Source: Bacteroidota bacterium (GTDB lineage Bacteria > Bacteroidota > Rhodothermia > Rhodothermales > UBA10348). From it: DNA of 22,622 bases. The stretch covers positions 1-22,622 of the forward strand of contig JACZYK010000010.1 of assembly GCA_022571135.1 (NCBI GenBank), given 5' to 3'. Positions 1 to 8,323 of this stretch are shown piece by piece. Each line of letters starts with the position of its first letter. Positions within the stretch are counted from its first letter, which is position 1. The notes under the pieces were generated by a model. That model had not been told where the DNA came from and did no database searches. It worked only from the letters and a program-made list of their open reading frames with translations. The translations under genes were made by a program, and so were the position numbers.

Positions 1-368
1 CGCAGACGCTCATCATCGGAACGAGTGGACAGGGCTTGTACCTGATGCCCAACCTGAGCATCTCGACGGACGTCGAGGACGAGGTCGTCGGCTCCGAAAT
101 ACCGAGTACGTTCGAACTCCATCAGAACTATCCGAATCCGTTTAATCCGCAGACGACGATTCCTTTCGACGTGCGCGAGACGAGCTACGTCCGCATCGCG
201 GTATTCGACATCCTCGGGCGCCGGATCGCGACACTCGTCGACGGCACGATGCAGGCCGGGCAACACCTGATCACCTGGCAGGCAGGCGATCGGCCGAGCG
301 GCACGTACCTGATCCGGATGGAGACGGATGGCCAGGTATTCACGAAGCCCGTGGTTCTTCTTAAATAA
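1..368 (+). CDS. T9SS type A sorting domain protein, C-terminal fragment
   Basis: This is the 3' end of a gene that begins before the window; the frame is open from base 3 to the TAA at 366-368. The last 85 or so residues form a type A sorting domain of the type IX secretion system: FELHQNYPNPFNPQTTI opens it, then a beta-rich middle (VRIAVFDILGRRIATLVDG), and the end GTYLIRMETDGQVFTKPVVLLK-like region closes it at the very C-terminus. In this family the tag directs export through the outer membrane and is removed on attachment or release. The cargo domain lies outside the window, so the function of the protein is unknown. The tag is the clearest sign that the host has T9SS and is Bacteroidota-related. 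The gene is followed immediately by a strong terminator, so it ends its own transcript. Confidence 0.9.
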   Translation, partial: QTLIIGTSGQGLYLMPNLSISTDVEDEVVGSEIPSTFELHQNYPNPFNPQTTIPFDVRETSYVRIAVFDILGRRIATLVDGTMQAGQHLITWQAGDRPSGTYLIRMETDGQVFTKPVVLLK

Positions 369-388
369 ACGTCAATATTCTGCTTACG

Positions 389-430
389 ACGGCCGGTTCT
401 GCATCTTGCAGGGCCGGCCGTTTTTGTTTT
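389..430 (+). terminator. Intrinsic terminator of the T9SS-cargo gene
   Basis: A 15-bp stem (arms 389-403 and 407-421) closes on a three-base TCT loop. It pairs throughout if two G-T wobbles are allowed, and is followed by TTTTGTTTT. It starts about 20 bases after the stop codon. This is a textbook rho-independent terminator on the + strand. Confidence 0.93.
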
Positions 431-438
431 GTACACGT

Positions 439-467
439 TTGATATATCCTTCCCTCGTCCGTATACA
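439..467 (+). promoter_or_regulatory. Candidate sigma-70-like promoter for the cyclase lipoprotein gene
   Basis: TTGATA at 439-444 and TATACA at 462-467 are separated by exactly 17 bases, about 40 bases before the ATG at 510 and directly after the preceding terminator. The -35 matches the consensus at five of six positions and the -10 at four of six. Position and spacing support it; Bacteroidota often use a different -7/-33 pattern, so it is only a candidate. Confidence 0.4.
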
Positions 468-509
468 CCACGGTGCAAACCCACTTCGTCAATACATGAT
501 TATCAGCTC

Positions 510-1325
510 ATGAAACGGCTCCTCGTTCTACTAGCCCTCGTTCTCCCGGCCTGCGGTCCGGCAGGAGATACCATCGAAACCCGGACGGGCGACATTCACC
601 TTCCAGACGGCGTGGTCGTCGATCTGTCCTATGCCTTCGGCGAAGACACGATTTACTGGCCGACCGCGACGGGCTTCGAGAAGAGCACCGACTTCGAAGG
701 CATCACGGGGGCCGGTTACTACTACTCCGCATATTCATTCAGTTCGGCCGAACACGGGGGTACACACCTCGACGCGCCCGTACATTTCGCAGAAGGCCAC
801 CTGACCAATGACCAACTGGACGTTGGTAGACTCATGGGCGATGCCGTGCTGATCGACGTAAGCGAACAGGCCCTTGCGGATCGCGACTATCTGATCACGG
901 TAGCCGATATTGAAGCCTGGGAAACGGTCCACGGCACAATTTCCGATGGCGCTATCCTGCTCTTTCGAACGGGATACGGGAGATACTGGCCGGATCGGGA
1001 GCAGTACATGGGTACCGCCGAGATCGGAGAGGACGCCGTCGCCAAACTGCATTTCCCTGGTATCGATCCGGACGCGGCGAGATGGTTAGTGGAAAACAGA
1101 TCCGTCAACGCGGTCGGTATCGATACGCCGAGTATCGACAGGCGTCAGTCGACCCTCTTCGAAACCCATCAGATTCTTTTTTCAGCGGATATTCCTGCCT
1201 TCGAGAACGTAGCCAACCTGGACCGGCTTCCGGAGACGGGTTTCGTCGTCATCGCCCTCCCGATGAAGATTGAGTGTGGCAGCGGGGGACCGCTTCGGAT
1301 CGTCGCCATCACGCCCGGAGGATAG
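510..1325 (+). CDS. Cyclase/kynurenine formamidase-family lipoprotein
   Basis: The product (271 aa) belongs to the metal-dependent cyclase family (PF04199), whose best-known member KynB hydrolyses N-formylkynurenine. The signature HGGTHLDAPVH spans residues 82-92. Putative metal ligands H86, D88, H92, H220 and E232 have the same relative spacing (+2, +6 and +12) as the zinc ligands I recall for bacterial KynB. The start ATG at 510 is chosen because it gives MKRLLVLLALVLPAC, a lipoprotein signal peptide with lipobox LPAC and lipidated Cys15; longer in-frame readings would bury it. So the enzyme is probably anchored in the envelope, unlike cytosolic KynB. Substrate unknown; no kyn genes are nearby. 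The gene is monocistronic, converging on ftsX with about 74 bases between stops. Confidence 0.85.
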   Translation: MKRLLVLLALVLPACGPAGDTIETRTGDIHLPDGVVVDLSYAFGEDTIYWPTATGFEKSTDFEGITGAGYYYSAYSFSSAEHGGTHLDAPVHFAEGHLTNDQLDVGRLMGDAVLIDVSEQALADRDYLITVADIEAWETVHGTISDGAILLFRTGYGRYWPDREQYMGTAEIGEDAVAKLHFPGIDPDAARWLVENRSVNAVGIDTPSIDRRQSTLFETHQILFSADIPAFENVANLDRLPETGFVVIALPMKIECGSGGPLRIVAITPGG

Positions 1326-1399
1326 ACGGCCCCCAGGATGTCTCGATCTGCGGAGGGCGGCGGGTGCCCCGGCGGATGATGCCCGCATGGCGGATCAAC

Positions 1400-2275
1400 T
1401 CAGTGCAGATACACCCTCCGAATGAACCGTCGGACGGCAAAATGCGATCCGAGCCATCCCAGCACAACGCCGATGGCGATCACTGTTGCTCCGACAAAAA
1501 TTCCTTTCCAGAATGAAATGACGGACATCTGGGGGATGTAATTCCTCATCATCGTGTAGAGACCGGCCAGCACCAGGGAGGCGATAAGTCCTGCGAGGAT
1601 TCCTTGGGCAATTCCTTCGACCACAAACGGCCTGCGCACGAAGGCATCCGTCGCGCCGACAAGCTTCATGGAGCGAATGAGCAGCCGCCTCGCATAGATG
1701 GTCAGTCGAATCGTATTGGCTACCAGAAACGTGGACGCAAAGATTACCAGAATTCCAAGCGAGAAGCCCAGCATTGTTATCAGGCGGAGATTCTGCTGCA
1801 CTTTCATGAGCAGCGGCTGATTGAATATGACCTCGTCGACGCGATTCCACGTCCCGAACTCGGCGGCCAGGATCGCGAGGCTGTCCGCGTTCGCATACTC
1901 CGATTCAACCCGGACCTTGATGGACGCCGGCAGAAACTGCTCGCCGAAAAAAACTTCGGCATCCTCTCCGAACTCCTGACGAAAGATGGCCTCCGCCTCC
2001 TCGGGAGATATATACGTCGCGGTCAGCACACCGGGATACGTAGCGGCCCTGGCGTGCAGAGCCGTGGCCATCTTCTCGTCCGTTTTGTCCAGAAATAGTT
2101 CCAGTTCACCCACGCGTTGTCGCAGCCAGACGGACACGCTCTGAGCCTGGTAGGCGACAATCACGAACATCCCGATCAGAACCAGGGCGACCGCCATCGT
2201 TGCCGTCGACGCGACGACGGAAAACCGTGCGCGGCGGAAACCGGCCAATCCTTCTTGTACGCTATATGGAAGCAT
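1400..2275 (-). CDS. ftsX: Cell division ABC-type permease FtsX
   Basis: The 291-aa product has the FtsX layout: a cytoplasmic N-terminus, one transmembrane helix (about 22-44), a periplasmic domain (about 45-165) and three C-terminal helices (about 168-190, 220-245, 260-282) with MKLVGATDAFVRRPFVVEG between helices two and three, the conserved FtsX loop. FtsX pairs with the ATPase FtsE at the division site and transmits its ATPase cycle to periplasmic murein hydrolases or their activators. No ftsE is next to it here: the gene upstream is a secreted M14 peptidase, whose stop lies 56 bases before this ATG, so the two may be co-transcribed. Length is normal for the family. The identification is secure; the partner must be encoded elsewhere. 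Confidence 0.93.
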   Translation of the reverse strand: MLPYSVQEGLAGFRRARFSVVASTATMAVALVLIGMFVIVAYQAQSVSVWLRQRVGELELFLDKTDEKMATALHARAATYPGVLTATYISPEEAEAIFRQEFGEDAEVFFGEQFLPASIKVRVESEYANADSLAILAAEFGTWNRVDEVIFNQPLLMKVQQNLRLITMLGFSLGILVIFASTFLVANTIRLTIYARRLLIRSMKLVGATDAFVRRPFVVEGIAQGILAGLIASLVLAGLYTMMRNYIPQMSVISFWKGIFVGATVIAIGVVLGWLGSHFAVRRFIRRVYLH

Positions 2276-2331
2276 AAGCCCTGCTTTCGTTTGCCCTCAC
2301 TCCCTCACGAAAAGATACTGCCCGGCACACG

Positions 2332-4953
2332 TCACATGCCGGGAAGCAGCATGACGGCATTCTGTATCATGCGCGCAGGCCCGACCCAGAACATCCGGTA
2401 CTGCGTATTATCCACGAGAAAAACGACTTTCCCGCTACCCAACGGCTGTACCCCCGCAAAGGTCTTCCCGGCAATCTTCTCGCGATTCTCCCTGGAAGCA
2501 TATCCGGACGCAAGTACTTCCTCCGGGTTCCGATCGTAGTAGCCGACCGTCTGCAGATCATCGCTGGGTTCGAGCGCATCCGAACTGAACTTTAGCGAGT
2601 AGAGTCGATCCCCGATACCGAAGGCGAGCGGATGAGAGTCGTCCAGAATTCCCCGCATCGCGGATCCGGGGATCCTTCTCAGTCCCGACGAATCCGAGCG
2701 AGCTTCATAACGGGTGTAATACCGCTCCTTCGGTTCTTCTTTCTTTTCGTCGTCCTCATCGGACTTCACCAGCTCAACACCCGTCAGTTTCGAGCGATCC
2801 TTCGTAAAGAATGCCGCACTCGACTCGGTCGCTATGAGCGTGCCTCCCGCCGACACCCATTGCCTCAAGTGGCCAACCATCGTGCTGTCGAACACGTCGG
2901 ACAGGTCACCTCCGGGTAGGAGCAGGACATCGTAGATATTCAGGAGGTTTGCCGAAAGATTCCGCGCCCGAACGCGGTCGATTCCGAGTCCGGTCCACTG
3001 ATCGAACAGAAACCATAATTGTCCGGCGGTATAGGTCGACATCGGTCTGTCCACAAGCAGAGCGACCCGCGGTTTTTTCACAGGCCGGCTGTTCGCCGAC
3101 GCCAGATCGATTCCGTCCTGGACCCGGCCCGAGTCAAATCCCATGATTCGTACTTGAGCGACTCTGGCGATGCGATCCAGGTCGTCTCGCACCGTATCGG
3201 CTTTCTCCCGGTTTCGGCCCAGCAGCACGATCAGGGTTCCCTGCGTATACTCCGTGTCGTCGATCGTGAAGGTCTTTCTCGCCGAGCGAACCCTGTAGCC
3301 CGCTTCCCAGAGAAGCGAGAGCGCTTTCGGAGCATTTCGTTGATCCCAGTCGATCACGAAGGCGTAACCAGCGCCCGGATTCCGGAGGCCCGAATCATGC
3401 TCGGGCGCAGAAGCAACGGTTTCAGAGTCAAAACGGAATTCGGACAACGTCCAGGAAGCGTCCAGGTTGTATGCAAGCGGAATGGACCACGTGGCCATAT
3501 CGTACATGACCGAGTCCTCGATAGCCATCTGGCGCTGCATGAGCGTATTGATAAGGACGTGCCTCGCCTGGTCGGTGCGGATGACGAATGTTCCCGCCTC
3601 GAACGAGCGGGAAGACATGCGCCCCGTCCAATAGTCATAGGCATCACGAATACTGAAGCCCGCTGTCGCACGATCCACCTCGACGCCGTGCTGGAGAAGT
3701 ATCTCGATAACATCGTACGTGTACCCTTTCCCTCCGTCGTCGGGAAGGAAATAGGCTTTCGTATCGTTCTTATTGGCAGACGGTGTGAAAAACGTCCTGA
3801 AATAATCGAGGAGTTCCGAACGATGTTTGACCGATGTTTCGATCCCTGCCATCGACGTCGTGTAATGGTCGAATATTCCCTGCCTGAAAGTCAGCAGGTA
3901 TCCGTCATCCGTCTCGACGACGCGTCCGCGCGAGCTTCCCTGCTCGGTCAACATGCCGATGGCTCCCATGAGGCTGGGGTATGACGATCCATAACCCGGA
4001 TAGAAGAAGTCGAAGGACTCACGGGTGAAATAGTTGATCTGATGCCGGTCGAACTCTCGTGCGTTCGCCTGCCCGAAAATCTCTGCCCACTCGTCGTATG
4101 TGTCCGGGAGATTTAGATTTCTCGGTGTCATCCCGGGCATCGTGAAATAGTTGTTGTTGGCGCTCTGTTCGTGGTAGTCCGTGTGAACCTGCGGAAGCCA
4201 CTCCTGATAGGCAGCCATCCTCCCCCGCGATTCAGGATGCACAAGCCAGACCCAGTCGCGGTTCAGGTCGAACCAGTAGTGATTGGTCCGCCCTCCAGGC
4301 CATGGCTCGGAGTGCTCGAGATCCGACGAATTCGGATTCGGTATCTCGCTCTGGACGGATCGATACCAGTACGCAAAACGGTCCCGGCCATCTGGATTGA
4401 TCACGGGATCTACGATCACGACGGCCTGGTCGAGCAGATCGCTCGTGTGCTCATCCGTCCCGGCCGCCAGCCTGTAGGCAACCTGCATCGCGGCTTCCGT
4501 GCTGGACGCCTCGTTTCCATGGACATTGTAACTGAGCCACGGAATCACGGGCTGCTCCGCGATCAACAGGGCAGCGTCTTCATCGGAGGTCTCCGGATCC
4601 GCCAGCAACAGGTTGTTCCTCCGGATCTCTTCGATTCGATTGTGATTTTCCGGAGACGTGATCACCATATAGAATAGCGGACGGCCCTCATAGGTCCGTG
4701 CGTATTCGTGCAACGTGATCCTCTCGGAGGACTCCGAGAGCGTTTTGATATACGCGACGACATCTGCGTGAAGCGTAACCATGGTCCCCAGCTCGTATCC
4801 GAGAAACTCGGCCGGGGAAGGCACCGCATCGCTCATCGGGACCTCGGGGCTGAAGGCGAATCGTTCCTGCACCAGGTCCTGACGCGCTGCCGTGGGAGAA
4901 GCCAGGAAGATCAACGAAACTGTCCAGAGTAGAACGGAGCGGCGATCTGTCAT
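2332..4953 (-). CDS. Secreted M14-family zinc carboxypeptidase, large form
   Basis: About 873 aa. An N-terminal signal peptide (MTDRRSVLLWTVSLIFLASP, cleavage near TAA-R) precedes an M14 peptidase domain (about 45-400). Zinc ligands H145 and E148 lie in NVHGNEASSTEA, the third histidine in HTDYHEQ near residue 261, and the likely catalytic glutamate E337 in GMLTEQGSSRG. NPDGRDR and FDLNRDW are further M14 signatures. The C-terminal half contains a glutamine-amidotransferase-like fold (around VLLLPGGDLSDVF) with no T9SS tag, so it is expected in the periplasm. It should trim C-terminal residues from peptides. The start at 4953 gives a clean signal peptide; in-frame ATGs at 4959 and 4995 are alternatives. 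It sits between the asparaginase-domain gene (stop 5026) and ftsX, all on the minus strand. Confidence 0.9.
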   Translation of the reverse strand: MTDRRSVLLWTVSLIFLASPTAARQDLVQERFAFSPEVPMSDAVPSPAEFLGYELGTMVTLHADVVAYIKTLSESSERITLHEYARTYEGRPLFYMVITSPENHNRIEEIRRNNLLLADPETSDEDAALLIAEQPVIPWLSYNVHGNEASSTEAAMQVAYRLAAGTDEHTSDLLDQAVVIVDPVINPDGRDRFAYWYRSVQSEIPNPNSSDLEHSEPWPGGRTNHYWFDLNRDWVWLVHPESRGRMAAYQEWLPQVHTDYHEQSANNNYFTMPGMTPRNLNLPDTYDEWAEIFGQANAREFDRHQINYFTRESFDFFYPGYGSSYPSLMGAIGMLTEQGSSRGRVVETDDGYLLTFRQGIFDHYTTSMAGIETSVKHRSELLDYFRTFFTPSANKNDTKAYFLPDDGGKGYTYDVIEILLQHGVEVDRATAGFSIRDAYDYWTGRMSSRSFEAGTFVIRTDQARHVLINTLMQRQMAIEDSVMYDMATWSIPLAYNLDASWTLSEFRFDSETVASAPEHDSGLRNPGAGYAFVIDWDQRNAPKALSLLWEAGYRVRSARKTFTIDDTEYTQGTLIVLLGRNREKADTVRDDLDRIARVAQVRIMGFDSGRVQDGIDLASANSRPVKKPRVALLVDRPMSTYTAGQLWFLFDQWTGLGIDRVRARNLSANLLNIYDVLLLPGGDLSDVFDSTMVGHLRQWVSAGGTLIATESSAAFFTKDRSKLTGVELVKSDEDDEKKEEPKERYYTRYEARSDSSGLRRIPGSAMRGILDDSHPLAFGIGDRLYSLKFSSDALEPSDDLQTVGYYDRNPEEVLASGYASRENREKIAGKTFAGVQPLGSGKVVFLVDNTQYRMFWVGPARMIQNAVMLLPGM

Positions 4954-5025
4954 AACCATACTTGTCTGTTGATTAGGGATACGAAGGGCGATCACCGAGT
5001 GCTTATTTGAATATATGCGCGCACG

Positions 5026-5508
5026 CTAGAGCGGCTCGAATCGGTTCGCCTCTCTGCTCTTCTTCACCTCTTCCGGGTTGAAAATGCGACTGTTCATGGT
5101 AATATAAACGCCAGGAGGCAGTGCCTGAACAGCCCCCATCGCAAAACCGATGTTGAATTCGGCATCCGAGCCTTTGAATCTTGCGGGACTAAGCGATCCC
5201 ACGAGTACGACGGTCTTGTCTGTCATTTCGCCCAGTACGAGGGCGGTCTCCACCATCGTGTCCGTACCGTGCGTGATCAAAATATGGCGGCACTCCTCTT
5301 TGGTGACGCGACTGGCAATTACGGCCCGGTCTTCGTCCGTAAAGTCGAGGCTGTCTTTCATGAAGAGTACTTCGATATCGTAGGTAACCGATACGTCGAC
5401 CTGTTTCAGAATCTCATCGATCTGCGGCTGACCCACAGAATATCGGCTCATCGCGTCGAAGTAGACCTTGTCAATCGTACCGCCCGTCGTGAATATCTTG
5501 ACCTTCAT
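5026..5508 (-). CDS. Short, single-domain type I L-asparaginase-like protein
   Basis: The 160-aa product covers only the N-terminal catalytic domain of L-asparaginase (PF00710). TTGGTIDK at residues 7-14 carries the nucleophilic threonine, THGTDTMVETA (about 79-89) the Thr-Asp pair, and NPEEVKKS near residue 148 aligns with the segment of E. coli AsnB that bears the catalytic lysine. The protein stops just after this, so the whole C-terminal domain of the usual 330-aa enzyme is missing. A short class of this size is known (Rhodospirillum rubrum RrA, about 170 aa), so this is not an obvious truncation. It follows hutI by 74 bases on the same strand and may be part of the hut transcript. Asparagine or another amide is the probable substrate; activity is inferred, not shown. 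Confidence 0.85.
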   Translation of the reverse strand: MKVKIFTTGGTIDKVYFDAMSRYSVGQPQIDEILKQVDVSVTYDIEVLFMKDSLDFTDEDRAVIASRVTKEECRHILITHGTDTMVETALVLGEMTDKTVVLVGSLSPARFKGSDAEFNIGFAMGAVQALPPGVYITMNSRIFNPEEVKKSREANRFEPL

Positions 5509-5582
5509 CGTCCGCTCCGGGTTTTCGAACTTGTTGCCGCCCGGCCATTTCGGTGCCTCCCGGCCATGAGTGCGGGCTCAAT

Positions 5583-6797
5583 CTAAGCAATCGGCAAGCC
5601 GCGAATATACGTCCCAACACACATATTCGGGCGAAAATGATACATCCAGTCGTTGATATCCTTCACGTCCAGAACCGCCATATCGGCCCGCTTTCCTTCC
5701 TCTATCGATCCGGCCACGGACTCGCGGCCGATGGCCCGCGCAGCAAACAGCGTAGCTCCCTTCAGCGCCTCGGCAGGCGTCAGTCCGTTCATGGTACAGG
5801 AAAGCATCATGGCCAGAGGGAGGTCGTAGCTCGGGGCCGATCCCGGATTGAAATCCGTTGCTACCGCGATGGGTACGCCTGCCTCGACGAATTTCCTTGC
5901 AGGCATGGGTTGTTGCCCTAAATAAAGCGTCGCCAGCGGAAGGCAAACGCCCACTACGCCGGCTTCGGCGAGTGCGGCTATGCCGGCTTCCGAGGTGTAT
6001 TCCAGATGATCGGCCGACACGGCTTTCATTTCTGCCGCCAGCGACGCTCCAGCGCCATCCCGGAGCTGATCCACGTGAAGTTTTGAACCCAGTCCATACT
6101 TTTGTCCCGTCTCCAGGATGGTCCGGGCCTCTTGAATCGAAAACGCCGTGTCCTCTACAAAGACGTCACAGAACTCCGCCAGGTGTTGCTCGGCTATGAC
6201 CGGAATCAGTGTGTCACATAGAAGATCGATATAGGCGCCGCGGGCCGATTCGAATTCGGGAGGAACGACATGGGCTCCGAGAAACGTAACCGCCACGTCC
6301 GCCGGCTGCCGCTCGCGCAGCCGCCTGTAAACCCTAAGCATCTGCATCTCCGACTCCTCCGACAGACCGTAGCCGGTCTTGCACTCCACCGTCGTGACGC
6401 CGAGACGTATCATCGCTCCGATTTTTTGGAGGCAGTGATCCAGGAGCGTCTCGTCCGAAGCTTCCCGCGTCTGGGCCACCGTGCGATTAATTCCACCACC
6501 TGCGCGAGCGATCTCGAGGTAACTCACACCCCGAAGCCTCTGTTCGAACTCGTCCGCGCGCCAGCCACCGAACCCCAGGTGCGTGTGACAATCGACGAGA
6601 CCCGGCACGACGACACACCCTCCCGCACTGTATATCTGCTGCGAATGATACTGCGCCGGCACCCTGGATTCCGGACCTACCCATTTTATGACTCCATCCT
6701 TCCAGGCAACCGCTGCATCTCGAATTGGATGGATATCGGCCTGGGAGCCTTCCGCGCGACAGCTTGCAAGCATCGATATGTCCTTCAGAACGGGCAC
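5583..6797 (-). CDS. hutI: Imidazolonepropionase
   Basis: HutI opens the ring of 4-imidazolone-5-propanoate to give N-formimino-L-glutamate, the third step of histidine breakdown. The 404-aa length is normal. Amidohydrolase motifs are in order: DCHTHLGFGGWR (H71 and H73, metal ligands), TTVECKTGYGL, LGAHVVPPEF, KLHVDQL, SADHLEY and ATDFNPGSAPS (the metal-binding Asp). The start is a GTG at 6797, which gives the usual N-terminus VLKDISMLASC; an ATG at 6773 is possible but would cut the first strand. It begins 11 bases after the hutH stop, so the two are co-transcribed. Cytoplasmic. No unusual residue was noticed. Confidence 0.97.
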   Translation of the reverse strand: MPVLKDISMLASCRAEGSQADIHPIRDAAVAWKDGVIKWVGPESRVPAQYHSQQIYSAGGCVVVPGLVDCHTHLGFGGWRADEFEQRLRGVSYLEIARAGGGINRTVAQTREASDETLLDHCLQKIGAMIRLGVTTVECKTGYGLSEESEMQMLRVYRRLRERQPADVAVTFLGAHVVPPEFESARGAYIDLLCDTLIPVIAEQHLAEFCDVFVEDTAFSIQEARTILETGQKYGLGSKLHVDQLRDGAGASLAAEMKAVSADHLEYTSEAGIAALAEAGVVGVCLPLATLYLGQQPMPARKFVEAGVPIAVATDFNPGSAPSYDLPLAMMLSCTMNGLTPAEALKGATLFAARAIGRESVAGSIEEGKRADMAVLDVKDINDWMYHFRPNMCVGTYIRGLPIA

Positions 6798-6808
6798 TCC
6801 CAGAGGGG

Positions 6809-8323
6809 CTACCGTATGGGCCCGATCTGCCGCGCGATGGCTTCCTGCAGCGCTGCCGAACGGATGATCTTGAGACAGGGCGTCAGGTCGTCCTGGAAAA
6901 GATAGTCGGCCTCCCGGTGCGGAATACGCTCGCGCACATAGGCATGGGCCACCGCAACGCCCCGTCCCGGTTGTATCGGGAGACGGTAATCGAGCGCCTG
7001 CGCAGCCGTCAGGAGCTCGATCGCCAAGACGTATTCCAGATTCTGCATGACCTGGAGCAGCTTCAGAGCGCTGATGCTCCCCATGCTGACGTGATCCTCC
7101 TGACCCAGGCTCGTCGGGATGGAATCCACGGAAGCGGGGTGGCAGAGAATCTTGTTCTCCGAGACCAGCGCCGCCGCAGTGTAGTGCGGAATCATGAATC
7201 CGGAGTTTACGCCGGTCTCCCTCATCAACAACTGAGGCAGCCCGTCGTGACCCTCGAGGAGTAGATAGATCCGCCGCTCTGAAATACTCGCCAGTTCAGC
7301 CAACGCTATCGCTGCGTGATCCATGGCCAGCGCCAGAGGCTGTCCGTGAAAATTACCAGCGCTGATCACCTCGCCGGGCTCGAAGACGAGCGGATTGTCC
7401 GTAACGGCGTTGAGCTCGATCTCGATGACCGATCTGACGTAGGCCAGCGCGTCCCGCGACGCACCGTGCACCTGGGGCACACACCTCAGAGAGTACGGAT
7501 CCTGAACCTTCCCGCAGTCCCTGTGCGATTCTGTTATCTCGCTGTCCGCCAACAGGAATCGAATATTACCGGCAACTTCCTCCTGACCGGGGTGGGGACG
7601 GATACGATGAACCCGCTCGTCGAACGGCCGCAGACTGCCCTGCAGGGCCTCCAGGCTCATGGCGGCCAGAATATCCGCTGAACGCTCCAACTGAAGAGCG
7701 CGCCTCATGACGAATGCGCCGTAAGCGGACATGAGCTGGGTCCCGTTGATCAGCGATAATCCGTCCTTGGGGGCCAGTTCTATCGGCTCGAGGCCTTCGC
7801 GTTCGAGCACTTCCGCCGCCGGTAAGGGCTCGTCGTCGTCCCCCCAGAAAAAGCCCCGTCCGATGAGCGGCAACGCCATGTGTGCCAGCGGGGCCAGATC
7901 TCCCGACGCGCCGACACTGCCTTTCGAGGGGATGACGGATATCAGGTCGCGCTCGGCCAAATCCAGCAGTCGAGTGAATGTTCGCTCTGAAATCCCCGAG
8001 TAACCTCTTCCGAGAGAGTGAATCTTCAGCAGCAGCATCAAACGGGAAATCGACCTGGGAACCGGATCGCCGACCCCGACTGCATGGCTCAGGAGAAGAT
8101 TTTTCTGGAGTTTGCGTAGATCCTCGTCTGCAATCTTCTTCGAGTCCAGTTTCCCGAAGCCCGTATTCACGCCGTACGTGGGAGTTCCATCGGCAACGGC
8201 GGCTTCCAGAAACGCCCTCGACCGGCGGATGGGCGAGAGATCCCGTCGGAGCTCAGACAGACTGCTGTCGAGATCCTCGTTCAGCGTTGCAATGGATACG
8301 TGTACCGACATCGGGCGCCTCAT
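6809..8323 (-). CDS. hutH: Histidine ammonia-lyase
   Basis: HutH removes ammonia from L-histidine to give urocanate, the first step of the Hut pathway. The 504-aa sequence has the tripeptide Ala139-Ser140-Gly141 inside GSVGASGDLAPLAH, which cyclises to the MIO electrophile, and the TYGVNTGFG loop at about 49-57 with the catalytic tyrosine. The start ATG at 8323 overlaps the hutU stop in TGATG, a one-base overlap that suggests translational coupling; an in-frame ATG at 8311 (MSVHVSIATL) is an equally good initiator. It follows hutU and precedes hutI in one operon. Cytoplasmic homotetramer by family knowledge. Confidence 0.97.
   Translation of the reverse strand: MRRPMSVHVSIATLNEDLDSSLSELRRDLSPIRRSRAFLEAAVADGTPTYGVNTGFGKLDSKKIADEDLRKLQKNLLLSHAVGVGDPVPRSISRLMLLLKIHSLGRGYSGISERTFTRLLDLAERDLISVIPSKGSVGASGDLAPLAHMALPLIGRGFFWGDDDEPLPAAEVLEREGLEPIELAPKDGLSLINGTQLMSAYGAFVMRRALQLERSADILAAMSLEALQGSLRPFDERVHRIRPHPGQEEVAGNIRFLLADSEITESHRDCGKVQDPYSLRCVPQVHGASRDALAYVRSVIEIELNAVTDNPLVFEPGEVISAGNFHGQPLALAMDHAAIALAELASISERRIYLLLEGHDGLPQLLMRETGVNSGFMIPHYTAAALVSENKILCHPASVDSIPTSLGQEDHVSMGSISALKLLQVMQNLEYVLAIELLTAAQALDYRLPIQPGRGVAVAHAYVRERIPHREADYLFQDDLTPCLKIIRSAALQEAIARQIGPIR

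Noticed and set aside
2321..2343. Perfect 7-bp hairpin (CCCGGCA with TGCCGGG) at the end of the M14 gene
   Set aside because: It overlaps the stop codon and is not followed by a U-run on the minus strand, so it is unlikely to terminate transcription before ftsX.
3019..3984. Long open frame of 321 codons on the + strand
   Set aside because: It is antisense to the M14 peptidase, Arg/Ser/Pro-rich and without family features: a shadow of a GC-rich gene.
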